Assembly (NCBI GenBank): GCA_026770575.1
Contig: MU657282.1
Span: 62,001-126,000, forward strand
Source: Pelagophyceae sp. CCMP2097
Taxonomy: Eukaryota > Sar > Pelagophyceae
DNA length: 64,000 bases
Direction of reading: 5' to 3'
Positions 11,508 to 21,654 of this stretch are shown in pieces. Both the position numbers and the translations under genes were made by a program. Position 1 is the first letter of the stretch, and each line of letters begins with the position of its first letter. Under the pieces are notes generated by a model, which worked only from the letters and a program-made list of their open reading frames with translations, did not search any database and was not told where the DNA came from.

Positions 11508-11945
11508 TTTTTAATAGCGAAAGTCGGCCCCTGTCGGGTCGGCTACGAGTGTCCGAGGAGAGGCAGTTCTCCGAAGAAGCACTACCGCCGACGAACAAAA
11601 ATCTCGTGAGGACCGAAAGTGCACCGTGCCGTTGGTCCTCCCGCCGCCGCTGCGCATCAACGGCAGGTGGCGACGGCGCCCCTGCGGCGTACCTGCGGCG
11701 GCAAGTTTGAACTGTTCTTGGAAACAGCGCTCAATTTTTGGAAAATAGGAATTCCTACAATAATTCCTAATGTACTTTGAAAAATATTTTGAAAGACGCG
11801 CGGTGCGCGCAACGCCCCAGCTGCCCCCGTGCCATCTTCCCTCCCTCGGCGAGAGGCCCTGCTCTTCCACCGCGTCGCGTTAAAAATTTCATCAACGGAC
11901 ACTCAAGTCTCAACGGACGCTTTGCTTCGCCTCGGCGCGCCGCCG
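11508..11945. promoter_or_regulatory. Divergent promoter region with AT-rich patch
   Basis: About 440 bp separates two divergent genes. The segment around 11700-11800 is strikingly AT-rich for this genome, with several runs resembling TTTTGAAAAATATTTTGAAA and GGAATTCCTACAATAATTCC. No coding sequence is supported. The patch is a candidate nucleosome-depleted promoter core, but no specific motif can be assigned. Confidence 0.4.
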
Positions 11946-14303
11946 ATGGCGACCCCACCCGGGGCGACAGCGCACTGGATGGTGCGTGCGCAGCCTCGCG
12001 CGCCCGGGACGCCCGCCGCCGGCTGAGATGTTTCATATATGCGCTTCTTGCGCCACGTCTCGTCGTAGGCGGCGTGCGTCGTCGAGGCCCAGGGCAGCGA
12101 GGCGGCGGCGCAGCAGCCGCAGCAGCAGATGGCCGCCGCGCAGGCGCAGTACGCCGCACGAAGGCAGCGTCCGCCATTTGGGCTTCCGAGGCGCTGCGTG
12201 CCGCGCCGTCCACGGCGCTGCGCGCGGCGCCGTCAACGGCGCTGCCGCCGCCGCTCAGCCGCGCGCCACCGACCGCGCGGCCCCAGCCGCGCGGCGCCGA
12301 CCGCGCTGCTTTAGGCGGAGATGCAGCAGTGGCAGCAACAGCAGTATCACTACTACAACTATTACGCGCAGCAGCAGCAGGCGCAGGCGCAGCAGCCGCA
12401 GTACACTCCGCAGTCGCAGTACGGGCAGCAGTACGCGCCGCAGCAGTCGTACGCGCAGCCGGCGCAGTCGCAGTACGTGCCGCCGGCGCAGCCGCAGCAC
12501 ACTTATGCCGACGCGGCGCGCCGCGCGCAGTTTCAGGCATCGTTCGTCGCCGCCACGCCGGCAAAACCCGCTGCCACCAGCGGCTGGCACACGGGCGGTG
12601 GACGCAACCCAAACCTCGCAAAGGTCGCGGCGGCGGCGAACGCAGCTTTGGGGTTTAAGTCGCCCGACCAGTCGTCTTCGCTGCAGCAGATGAACTCGTA
12701 CGCCTCGCAGCTCCAGGCCTCGTCGGGCGGCTACGGCCAGCCGCAACGAATCAGTTCGTACTCGTCCATGCCCGCCCCGACGGGCGCAAACGACCCGGGC
12801 CTGCCGGCGTCGTTGAAGGCGTACGCCGAGCGCGCGTTCGCAACGTGCTCCGGCGACGTACCAAGCCGCGTCTCGATTGTAACTCGCGTACACTGCCGTT
12901 CTTCCCACGCTCACCGCTCCACCTAGGTCGAGCGCGCCGCCATGCAGGCCAAGCTGCACACGATCATCTCTAGCGCGATGGACGCGAACCGCATCAACGT
13001 CATCGACTGGCGCACGGCGCCCATCCCGCCGCTGCACTCCATCCTGCCGTCGCCGAAGGAACCGGGGTTCAGCTCCCGGAAGCGGCAGGGCGGCGCATCG
13101 GGTTTCGACTCGTACTTTGAACCGGGCGGCAATCAGTCCGGGTCGCGCCGGAACCGCGAGCCGCCGCGGCAAGAGTCCGCCGCGGAGGTGGCGCAGCGGT
13201 CGCAGCGCGCGGACCGCTTCCAGGACAAGAAGCGCGCCAAGCACGAGTCGAGGAAACCCGAGGCCGAGGAGATGAGCTTCGAGCCGGTAAAAGGGACCTG
13301 CACCGACCTGGAGAAGGACTACTTCCGTCTGACGTCGGCCCCAGACCCAACGACGGTGCGGCCCGCGGCCGTTTTGGCGGCGGCGCTGGCGGCTTTAAAG
13401 GCCAAGTGGCGCGCGGGCAACGTCGAGTACTTGTGGACCTGCAACCAGCTCAAGGCCATTCGGCAGGACCTGACCGTCCAGTGCATCAAGGATAGGCGAG
13501 TGCCATTGATTTCAAAGCCACCCCTCGAATGACCTTTGTAGGTTCGCGGTGGACGTGTACGAGACGCACGCGCGCGTGGCGCTGGAGCACCGGGACATGA
13601 ACGAGTACAACCAATGCCAGACGCAGCTCAAGGAGCTCTACGAGAGCGGCGCCGGGGCGCGGCACCAGATGGAATTCGTGGCCTATCACATCTTCTACCA
13701 GCTCTACCTGCAAGACGCCAGCGAAGGCTCGTCGGAGATGCTGAAGATCCTCCACGAGATGCCCGCCGAGGCCTGGGCGCACGCCACCGTGATCCACGCG
13801 CTCGACGTCCGAGAGGCCATGGTCGCAGGCAACTATTCAAAGTTCTTCCGCCTCCGCGCAGACACGCCGAACATGGGCTCGCGAGTTTGCTTTTGATGCC
13901 TGACCGGGCGTTCGGTGACACACCCGCCATTCTAGGTACATCCTCGACCTGCTCGCCGACAAGGTCCGCGTCGACGCGGCGATCAAGATCTGCCGGGTGC
14001 GTTTTTTGCTCGACTCAGAGTCGGCGGTCTCGCGGACGCAGCGCTTCCGCAGGCGTACAAGCCGACGGTGCCGCTGGCGCCCGTGGCGCGGCAACTGGGC
14101 TTTGAGGACGAAGAGCTATGCCGCGAATTCTTGAAGAAGCTCGCCATCCAGTTCGTCGACGAGGTGCGATGCCCCTGGACCGCGCGTCGCCTCCTCCGTC
14201 TTTGCTGCTGCTTCGACCGTCGACGTAGGCGACGCTGAACACAAAAGACTCAAAAGTCGACCCGGCCGGCCTCCACGCCGAGAAGACGTCCAAGCTGCTC
14301 TGA
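11946..14303 (+). CDS. SAC3/GANP-domain protein of the THP3/LENG8 type
   Basis: THP3/LENG8-type proteins act with CSN12 in mRNA export and splicing. The N-terminus is Gln/Tyr/Ala-rich and disordered (QQWQQQQYHYYNYYAQQQQ). Next come MQAKLHTIISSAMDANRI and a basic linker. The SAC3 module then shows DLEKDYFRLTSAPDPTTVRP, VEYLWTCNQLKAIRQDLTVQ, AVDVYETHARVALEHRDMNE, YNQCQTQLKELYE, MEFVAYHIFYQLYL, FFRLRADTPNMG and YILDLLADKVRVDAAIKICR. The end is YKPTVPLAPVARQLGF, EFLKKLAIQFVDE and VDPAGLHAEKTSKLL. Introns end near 12930, 13541, 13935, 14051 and 14227; two of them use GC donors (13496-13541 and 13881-13935). The start at 11946 is a choice: its 36-nt exon splices in phase into the next, but exons before 12320 are uncertain because of low complexity. 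Confidence 0.82.
13496..13541 (+). other. GC-AG intron 1 of the THP3-like gene
   Basis: The conserved sequence CIKD-RFAVDVYETHAR requires splicing at GATAG|GCGAGT to TTTGTAG|GTTCGC. The only nearby GT donor (3 nt later) puts the next exon in the wrong frame. The intron is 46 nt. Confidence 0.8.
13881..13935 (+). other. GC-AG intron 2 of the THP3-like gene
   Basis: The family sequence NMGSYILDLLADKVRV requires GGCTC|GCGAGT to TTCTAG|GTACATC. A GT at 13885 would break the frame. The donor hexamer GCGAGT is identical to that of the other GC-AG intron of this gene. Length 55 nt. Confidence 0.78.
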
Positions 14304-14713
14304 TGCCGAGGCGCGGCGCCGCTGCGCCGCCGCCGGTCCATTTTACGTTACAAAGATGCGTGGAGAGTCCCCGCCTCGACGGTCGCAATCTTTGCGACGA
14401 TGGATAGGGCCCCATGGGCTCCAGACGCCGACCAGGCTGCTGCCCCGACGCCTGCGACGCACACCGCTCTCCGGAGAGCCCGACGGCCGCAACCGTGCAA
14501 CCGGTACCCCACTTACGATAGCCTTCTCCGAAAATGTGCACTTGCGTTTCTTGCAACGACTCGATCTGTATCCGAGGTCATTCCCGTCACAACCCCTGTC
14601 GAGGTCGCGCGCCGCCTCGCCCCCCCCGTCACCCCCGCAGCCCGCGGCGCACGCCCCGCCGTCTCGGTCGCTAAAGGTCTTTGCCTTTCTGCGAGAAGGC
14701 TCGCGCGAAGAAC
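14304..14713. other. Intergenic region between THP3-like gene and 81-aa gene
   Basis: About 410 bp with no protein-like frame on either strand. It should contain the THP3-like 3' UTR and the promoter of the next gene. A C-rich run lies near 14620-14640. Confidence 0.4.
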
Positions 14714-15161
14714 ATGGCTTTCCCGTGGTCCGAGGGCCAGGGCGACTCCACCAAGCACTCGACGTCGGCGTCGGAGGTCGGCCACTACTACAAGGCGGAG
14801 CAGAAGAAGAAGGTTTTGGCGGAGAAGCGCCGCATCGAAAAGGGCGAGAAAGTGGTCAAGCTGCCCTCGATCAAGTCAAGCACCGCGCCCAGGCCGAAGA
14901 CGGAAAGGGACCGAGACCGAGACCGAGGCAGAGACGAGGGCAGAGACACAAGGGCAGAGACATGGGCAGAGACAAGAGGCCTCGGCGGCTGCTGTGCGGC
15001 ACCGTGGTCGAACGACTCGAAAGGCCCCTCGAAAGGTCTCGGCGGTCTCGGGCGGCCCTCGACCGCCGCCGCTTAGGTCGCTCTCGTGCTACAAGCAGGG
15101 CCAAAACACGTGGCCCTGGGATCGTCCAGACTGCGACAAGAAGCGCACTGTGCGCGCGTGA
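14714..15161 (+). CDS. Small 81-residue protein with WPWDRPDCD motif, unknown function
   Basis: Exons 14714-14874 and 15077-15161 join with a phase-2 junction (AA|G) into an 81-residue protein. It begins MAFPWSEGQGDSTKHSTS. A charged helix follows (YYKAEQKKKVLAEKRRIEKG), then LPSIK joined to SLSCYKQGQNTWPWDRPDCD and a basic tail. The 202-nt intron is strongly purine-rich (repeated GAGACC and GGGCAGAGACA), so reading straight through gives a false Arg/Asp-rich protein. I do not recognise the family; size and charge suggest a small subunit of a larger complex. The aromatic, cysteine-containing second exon is what makes the spliced model convincing. Confidence 0.5.
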
Positions 15162-15724
15162 CCGCAACCGGTCTGCGGCGGCGCGCGCGCCGCCCGCACG
15201 AGGGCCGCTTGCGGATATTAAGATGACGCCCGAGTTTTGGAAATCATGAAGTTTTGGAGACGACTTAGCACATTTCGACGGGCCCGGCACATTTGTCCAC
15301 TCTCAAGCTTCAAAATCGAACCGCTTCTAAGTTCAAAGTCGATGCGGAGCCGCCGCCGAACACGGACGGGGCAGCCGGGCCTCGCGAGTCGGGACTTCAA
15401 CTTTGCATCGTAGTTAAGACTTCCTCGATCGAGGCCCGCGCGGTCCGGGGGTGCCGCGGAGGGCCCCGCGGCCGCGCCGGCCCCCGGGCGCAGAGGGTCT
15501 CCCTCTGCCCGCGAGCGCGCGGTGCCGCCGTGGCACGACGCCGCGCGGCGCCTCTGCGCCGCGCGCCTCGTTTCGAGACACTGTCAAGACACTGGCGGCG
15601 ACGAGTTCCGTGGCCGAGTAGAGGCCCGGCAGCGCCTGCGAGCGAGGGCGTCTAGGGCCGCGCGCGGGCGCCGAGCAGGCGTCGGAAGCCCTCCGGGCCG
15701 GCTTCGAACGGCGCGCTAGTGGAC

Positions 15725-17915
15725 TCACGGGCAGCGCCATTCGCCGTCTGGTATGGCCTCCAGCTCGACGCAAGGCAAGTGGTAGGCCAGCTCGCACGTG
15801 TCGCAGCAGAGGAGTTCGCCGCCGCCACCGCAGATGGCGCACTCGTTGGAGTGGCCGTCGTCCGGCGGGGCCGACGAGACGCGCTGCTGGTCCAGGCGCT
15901 GTTGGAGCAGCGCTTTAAACGTCACGTTGTCGTGACGAGGCTTCCACACCGCGTAGTAAAAGTGCAGCAGCTCGCCCACGGTGACCTACGCCCGCGCGCT
16001 GACAGACGAGAGGCCTCGAAGAGAATAACGATTCGTTTATATACTTAAGGGTTGATACTGTCACAAACCAACATATCGTCTTTACCGAGAGAGATGCCCG
16101 CCGGACGATAGACAAGGGCCCTCGAGTGTAAAATTGACAACGCCAACGCACCTCGAGCTCCGCGGCCACGTATTTCAGCTCCTTGCGGTTCCGCAGCATC
16201 GACGCGCTGAACGCCGCCACCGCGTCGCTGCCCCAGCGCCTAGAGCGCGGCCGTCAAAAAGCCGCTTTGGAAGAGCAGCATTGTGGCGCCGGTTCTTACT
16301 GCTGGATGGCGCACGACCCGGCCGTCTGCGTCGCGAGCTGCCGCGCGAGCGAGCCGATTCCGCCGCGGTACTCCGTCGCGTGCAAAGCACGCAGCGTCGG
16401 TTCCTCGGCGCCGGGCCTGTCCACGCGAGTCGCCGACCGAGATCCCGAGAGGCGTCCCGCGGCGCCGCAAAGGTCCCGGGTGTGGCGGGGCGCGGGGGCG
16501 CGCTCGCAGAGGTCGAGGACGTCATCGACGGCGGCGCAGAGGTCTGCGGGCGGGGGTCTCCAGATCACCTCAGCCAAGTCGTCGTCCGCCGCCTCGGCCG
16601 CCGGCGCGCGGCGGTCCGCGGCGGCGTGGACGAGGCGGAAGCCGTAGGTGTCGATCCAGAGCCGGATCACGTCGCCGCGCTCCACCGACTGCCGGCCGTC
16701 CGCCTTTTTGCCTGCGTACCCGGCGTCAAAGTCCCGCTGAGGCGCCTCAACGAGTGGGACGCGGGCGCGGACAGGCGCGCTGGTTGATGGAGACGACGTC
16801 CTCGACGCGGCTGAGCGGCGCGAGCCAGACGTTGCCGGCGTCGTCGACTGTCAGCTCGACGTGCTGCCGCGAGAGCCGCCTAGGGCGACGAGGGTCATCA
16901 CTCCTCTTTGCGTCGCACGGCCGCCGACCCGCGTCTCGCCCGGCGTGCACCGAACCACCGCCCACTCCATCGGTCGCGACTGTGACGGTTCGGATTTTCT
17001 ACCGCGTCGACGCGGGCGGCCTGCAAATCAGAGAGCTGGGTCTCGCGTGACCGCCCGAGGACGTTGCGCCCGCGCTTCAGCGCAATCGTCAGCTGCCGGG
17101 TCGTCAGCGCGTCCTGTGACACGCGTGCGGCACAGCCGGCGAGTCGACGAGGCTCAAAGGCCGGGACGCCCATCTCCACCCTTACTCTGCCGCGCATCCA
17201 AGGACCACGCTTGTCACGCGACGCACTCTTTCGCCGTCGAGGGGCGCCGTTGTGTTGTAGTCGCACGCGTCGTCGACGCGCTCGAGGATCCAAACCGAGT
17301 CCGCGCCTAAGTGAAGGAGCGTGCCCTTTTGCCCAAAGCAAGAGGAGCCGCTCCCTTGCAACGCAAGAGATCGTCGAGGACAGACCTTCGGCGCGCGAAG
17401 CTCGCGGGTGCAGGCTCGCCTGCGCGCGCGCGTCGGCTCGCGGCGGCGGTCGAGGCCCGCGTCCCGGCCTTGCAAGCCAGGACCGCTCGCTCACCAGCGC
17501 GTCGGCGCTCGGCGGCGGGGCCGGTCGCCAGAGGCACGCGGCGTTGCCCATGTTGTGCCTATCACGCGAGCGGTCGCTGGGAGGCACGGCGCGCGGGAGG
17601 CGCTCACGTCGCGGGCCAGAGCTCTTCGTTCTGGACCTGGAAATTGTTTCCCACGCGCGACTGCTTCTTCTGGAACGTGGCCGCCGACTTGCTGCTGCCG
17701 AGCGACGGCGCGCGCGCCACGGACGCGGCGGCGCCACCCGGGTTGGCGACGGGGGACCCGAGTTTCGTCGCCGGCGAGCCGCGCTTCGGTCGCTTGCCCG
17801 CTGCGCGGTCGGAGGCGTCGCCGTCGGAGACCGTGTCGGACCCCCTTTTTTTCTTGAACGGCGGCATCGCGCCCCGAGCGCCCCACTCGCCGCGGCTGGC
17901 CCCAACTGGAGGCAC
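15725..17915 (-). CDS. FHA - SANT - PHD finger protein, putative chromatin reader
   Basis: The first exon (from 17915, or Met at 17867) is basic and disordered with a likely nuclear signal (MPPFKKKRG, GKRPKRG). An FHA domain follows, split over exons: VWILERVDDACDYNT, LTIALKRGRNVLGRSRETQL, RLSRQHVELTVDDAGNVWL, RVEDVVSINQ and ERGDVIRLWIDTYGFRLVHA. This has the GRS, SRxH and GD features of phosphothreonine binding and resembles PNKP-type FHA. A helical linker (EYRGGIGSLARQLATQ) leads to a SANT-like segment, AVAAFSASMLRNRKELKYVA then VTVGELLHFYYAVWKPRHD. The PHD finger reads NECAICGGGGELLCCDTCEL then YHLPC and EWRCP. The final PHD cysteine must lie in a later exon below 15725, which I could not fix, so the true 3' end is probably further left. 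Exon order is inferred from phase and domain continuity. Confidence 0.68.
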
Positions 17916-18133
17916 TTTTCAAAAGGACGGGGACTTGAAGCAGGCCCAGGGGGGATTTAAACGAAGGTCGAGGGAACGCGGGGCCGGAAATTGGCCCGAA
18001 TCTTTCCACTTGCTTCTTCGAATTCGCCGCGCGACGACGACGGCGTCGGACGCCCGCGGCTCGGCCGTCGACACGGGAGCCCCGGACAGCCGCCCTGCAT
18101 GGAGCGAGGCTGTGTCGCTTCGCACCAAGGGAG

Positions 18134-18550
18134 CTGCATACGACACCGACGTCGAGGCGCGCGTCCTTTCGAAGATGGCGGCGCACCACGCCAGGCCCGA
18201 GGTCGGCGCGGGGTTCGACGCGGGAGCGTCCCGGCGCCTGACTCTGCGGCAACACGCCTCTCGTGCGCTCGGCCTCGTCGTCGCCGCCCGCGTCGGGGAA
18301 ACCCGGACCGTCGCAGCAAAGACACCCGGATCGTGAGCGGCATGAGTGGCGTGGAGAAAGACCCTCATCGCTGACGTCGTACGCGAAAGGCGGAACAAGT
18401 GCCGTATACGGTCATCGCCACGCCAGGTCTTCGCGTGCCTCTTCCCCTTTGTTCTCGTCTTCCTGGCCATCTACCGGGCGCTCGCCTTTTCGCGTGGCGT
18501 GTACGCGACTCCGCCTTTGCACCGGGCGCAGCCACGAAGATAACCGAGGA
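18134..18550. repeat. Diverged direct repeat, copy A
   Basis: Two blocks, 18134-18250 and 18441-18550, match copy B at 18799-19040 at roughly 85-90% by eye. A segment of about 190 bp separates the blocks here and is absent from copy B. Open frames persist in both copies on both strands, but none looks like a known protein. Origin unknown: an old local duplication or a mobile-element remnant. Confidence 0.7.
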
Positions 18551-18798
18551 TGATCCAAGCCACACCGGTTGATAAGCAATACCTCTCTCTCGAAGAACTT
18601 GGGATGACCCTTCGAGGTCCCTTGTCGAGAGGGCAGGCCTCGCTCCTCGGCGCACCCGTGCAGTCTCCCGGCTCGAACAGACATGCGCATCGGGGATCAT
18701 CCGGTATGAAACGAAGCGCCCTTCCGCGTCACACGGCGTGCGCCGCCGCGAGGGACGCCAGGAGCGTGTCGACCGCCGCCCCAGCGCCGGCGTACCCC

Positions 18799-19040
18799 TG
18801 CATACGACACTGGCGAGACACCGACGTCGAGGCGTGCACCCTTTCGATGATGGCGGCCCATCACGCCGCACGGCCCGAGGCCGGCGCGGGGCTCGACGCT
18901 GGAGTGTCGCAGCGCCTGACTCTGCGGCAGCTTCCCCTTCGTCCTCGTCTTCCTGGGCATCTACCGGGCGCTCGCCTTTTCGCGTGGTGTGTACGCGGCT
19001 CCGCCCTTGGATCGGGCGCAGCCACGAAGATAACCGAAGA
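18799..19040. repeat. Diverged direct repeat, copy B
   Basis: Blocks 18799-18928 and 18931-19040 are contiguous here, whereas copy A has about 190 bp between them. The 3' end of both copies is GGGCGCAGCCACGAAGATAA followed by CCGA. Copy B carries a 9-bp insertion near 18810 relative to copy A. Confidence 0.7.
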
Positions 19041-19340
19041 TGTCAAAAAGCCGGCGCGCGATCCGCCGCAGACGACAATCGTGCTCCGAACTGAACTGAA
19101 CGGGGCGTGGCACACGCACCGGATCGACGCCGCCACGAGCCGAGCCCTTCGGATCGATCCGCGGCCCAGCGGCGACGCAGACCCAGAGCGGCTGCCCAGC
19201 GCGGCGACGCGACACCAGCGGAAAGGCGATGCTCAACGGATCGGCCGTGGCCGCTGCATTGAGTAAAAACGGAATAGAAAACTTTATCACATGGAGGCCC
19301 TCCCGGAAGACATGGGTAACACATGGCGGCCCGCGGCCGG

Positions 19341-19834
19341 CTAGCCGCCGACGCCGGGTCGGATGCGGACGAAGAGCTGCTGGTACGAGTCTCCGACGAG
19401 GTAGAAAAAGAAACCAGTGGTGCCGATGAACACGACGCTCAAAAACCTGCGAGACGCCGTCGAGGCACACACATCGATCCGACAGGGACGCGGCGGTGAT
19501 ACGAGGCGAGGTAGGGAAAGGCCTACGGACGGCATCTCCGCGCGGCGCGCCGCCTCACAAGACTCACGTGCGCGTCGTTCGTTTCGGCAAAGTAGGTGCA
19601 GCCCTCGTTTGCGTCGATGCACCGCGCCCACGCTTCGGGCTACAGACGGAGCGTCTTGCAAGGTCTATACAGCAGGCATCCGAAGAGCGTTACCGTCGGT
19701 CTAAGAGGACGCGCGTCGTCGCCCGCGGAACCGTGCCGTCGTCGCAGGACCGAATTGCCGAGCCCAGACGCGCCGGACGCGCGGGTCTCGCCGACCACGA
19801 GTAAAGCCACGACCAACGCTCGAGGAAGCATCAT
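19341..19834 (-). CDS. Tentative small secretory/membrane protein
   Basis: From Met 19834 the frame reads MMLPRALVVALLVVGETRAS, a good signal peptide. A second open block contains PEAWARCIDANEGCTYFAET followed by a GTGAGT donor. The last block, after a TCTCGCAG acceptor, reads FLSVVFIGTTGFFFYLVGDS then YQQLFVRIRPGVGG and a stop, with one clear membrane segment. I could not make all three phases agree, so an extra intron or a wrong junction remains between 19460 and 19640. No family is recognised. It sits in the gene-poor stretch next to the diverged direct repeats. Confidence 0.35.
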
Positions 19835-20709
19835 CGATATCGTGCGGGCGCCGCACAGACGGCACTCGAGGTCCGGCAAAACATTTCTCTCTCTCGTCCG
19901 GGGAAGTTTCGGGCCGCCCCGGAAGCATGAATCCCGGTGGCCGGCGTCGCGTCGCCGCAGTATACCTGGCACCGAGAGCGGGGGCCATCCTCGGCGTCCC
20001 TTCTGGGCGATGGAAGCAGCGTCCTTCAAGAACCTAGAAATTCCTAGAGATCCCTCGAGCGTGAGACCGCCTATACCGGTGACCGTGACTCCGTTCTGCG
20101 AGGCCAGTCGTACGGACCGCAGGGCGGTACACCGGGCCGGTCGACAAGTCTCGGAGCTATACACCCACGGTGAAAATTCGGAGGGACGGCACGCGTCCAG
20201 AACCATCAGTTTCGTTCGCGTCTAGAGACCTCAGCGGCTGGGGAGAGCAGAAAGACCCCTTCCTGATAGCCGCCGGACGAGACCACGGCGCCCGGGGGTT
20301 AACTCGTGAACGGAACAGGCTCCCCGCCGCCGTCCGCGAGCCCCGCCGCGCGCCGTCGCCGGCATCAAAGAACAAAGTGCCAAGACGTTTCGACGCACTG
20401 CGTCTGACGCTCCTCCCCGAGTCGACGAGACCCCCTCTAAAGTGGTGGATTTCGCGGTGTGACGATGCCGCTGGCCGAGCAACGATTCATACGTGCAAAG
20501 CTCGGACTCGGAGCTCGGAGGGTATTTGATCAAGGCCACGTATCGGGCACCTCAAGCCTGAGAGGTTAGACGAAGCTGGACGTTGTAAAGTGCTCAGCCG
20601 ACAGCTCCTGCCGAGACACTATACAATTTGTACTATTGAGCGTCCAAACGCACCGCCGAAATGAAGAGCCGTTGAACGGTCTCCCCAAGAATCGGCACGA
20701 TCCTGGGTC
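19835..20709. other. Gene-poor stretch, nothing recognised
   Basis: About 875 bp of somewhat lower GC than the flanks. Frames on both strands are short and Arg/Ser/Pro-rich. Its right end must contain the promoter of the ferredoxin-like gene. Confidence 0.4.
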
Positions 20710-21347
20710 ATGATGATATCTTTCGGCCGCCTATGCCGGACGGCGGCGCGCGCCGGGCCGCGCGCGCTCGCGTCGGTCGCCGACATCACCGTCAAGCTCA
20801 TGCATACCCCGGCCGGCGCCCGCCCCGGGCGTCTGGTGGCGTGGCCTTTTGACTATAGGTGAAATCCTCTAGTAGGTTCATCGACCACGAGGGCTCACGC
20901 GTCACAGTGCCGGGCCGCCTCGGCATGACGATCGCGCAAGTCGCCGAGCTCCACGGCATCGACATCGGACCGACGAGCTGCGGTGGCCCCATCGAAAAGG
21001 TCCACAACGAGGTGACACCTTATAACGCGACTCGCCACCGCCCCAAGAGGCGACTAGGTCTGGACGGAAGCCCTCTACGGCCTGGGTCCGTGTCTGGGCT
21101 ACGACCACATCCAGATTCCGAAGCGCTGGCGGGACATCATCCCGTGCGTCTTACAACGGGTTGCGTTGCCATATACGCGCGGCGTAGGCCCATGCAGCAC
21201 GACGAGGAGGACCTGCTGAATGTGTACTGGGACATTGAGGACATCAACGCGTCGTCGCGCCTGGCCACGTTCGTGACGATGACGCCGGAGCTGGACGGGA
21301 TTCAGGTCTTTATACCCGACGGCATCCCCACGGAAGGCATGCACTAA
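20710..21347 (+). CDS. Mitochondrial ferredoxin-fold protein without cluster cysteines, C1-FDX-like
   Basis: The N-terminus (MMISFGRLCRTAARAGPRAL) is a typical mitochondrial presequence. The mature part follows the adrenodoxin-type fold: FIDHEGSRVTVPGRLGMTIA, ELHGIDIGPTSCGGPIEKVH, NEVWTEALYGLG, DINASSRLATFVTMTPELDG and IQVFIPDGI. The CX5CX2C cluster loop has only one cysteine (TSCGGP), and the fourth ligand position after SRLA is Thr, so a 2Fe-2S cluster is unlikely. The plant and algal complex I subunit C1-FDX is a ferredoxin-like protein of this kind, making it the best candidate (inference). Introns 21012-21057 and 21144-21187 are clean. The first intron ends at 20876; its donor near 20805 may be a GC donor (AT|GCATAC) and is unsure. 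Confidence 0.65.
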
Positions 21348-21654
21348 AAGCGTGGAAGCCAGGCATAACAGAAGAAGAAGATGGAGCGGCGCCGCACGTC
21401 GGCGTGCGGCTCGTCCGACATCTCGCGGGGGCGCGTCGCGGCCGCGGCGCCGGGCCGCGCATAAATTGAAAGTTGTATTTTCTACGGACCTGCGGCCTCG
21501 CAGGGGCCTCCGAGCGCACCGCTCCGCTCCGGGGCGCGTTTAAGCGCGCCATTTTCAACAATTTTTCGTCGCTGAAAATCTCGCTCGCCGAGCTCAGCTC
21601 GCAGCCGCGCCCGCCGCCCCGCGACGCGCTGCCCGCGTCCCGCCGGCCTGCGCC

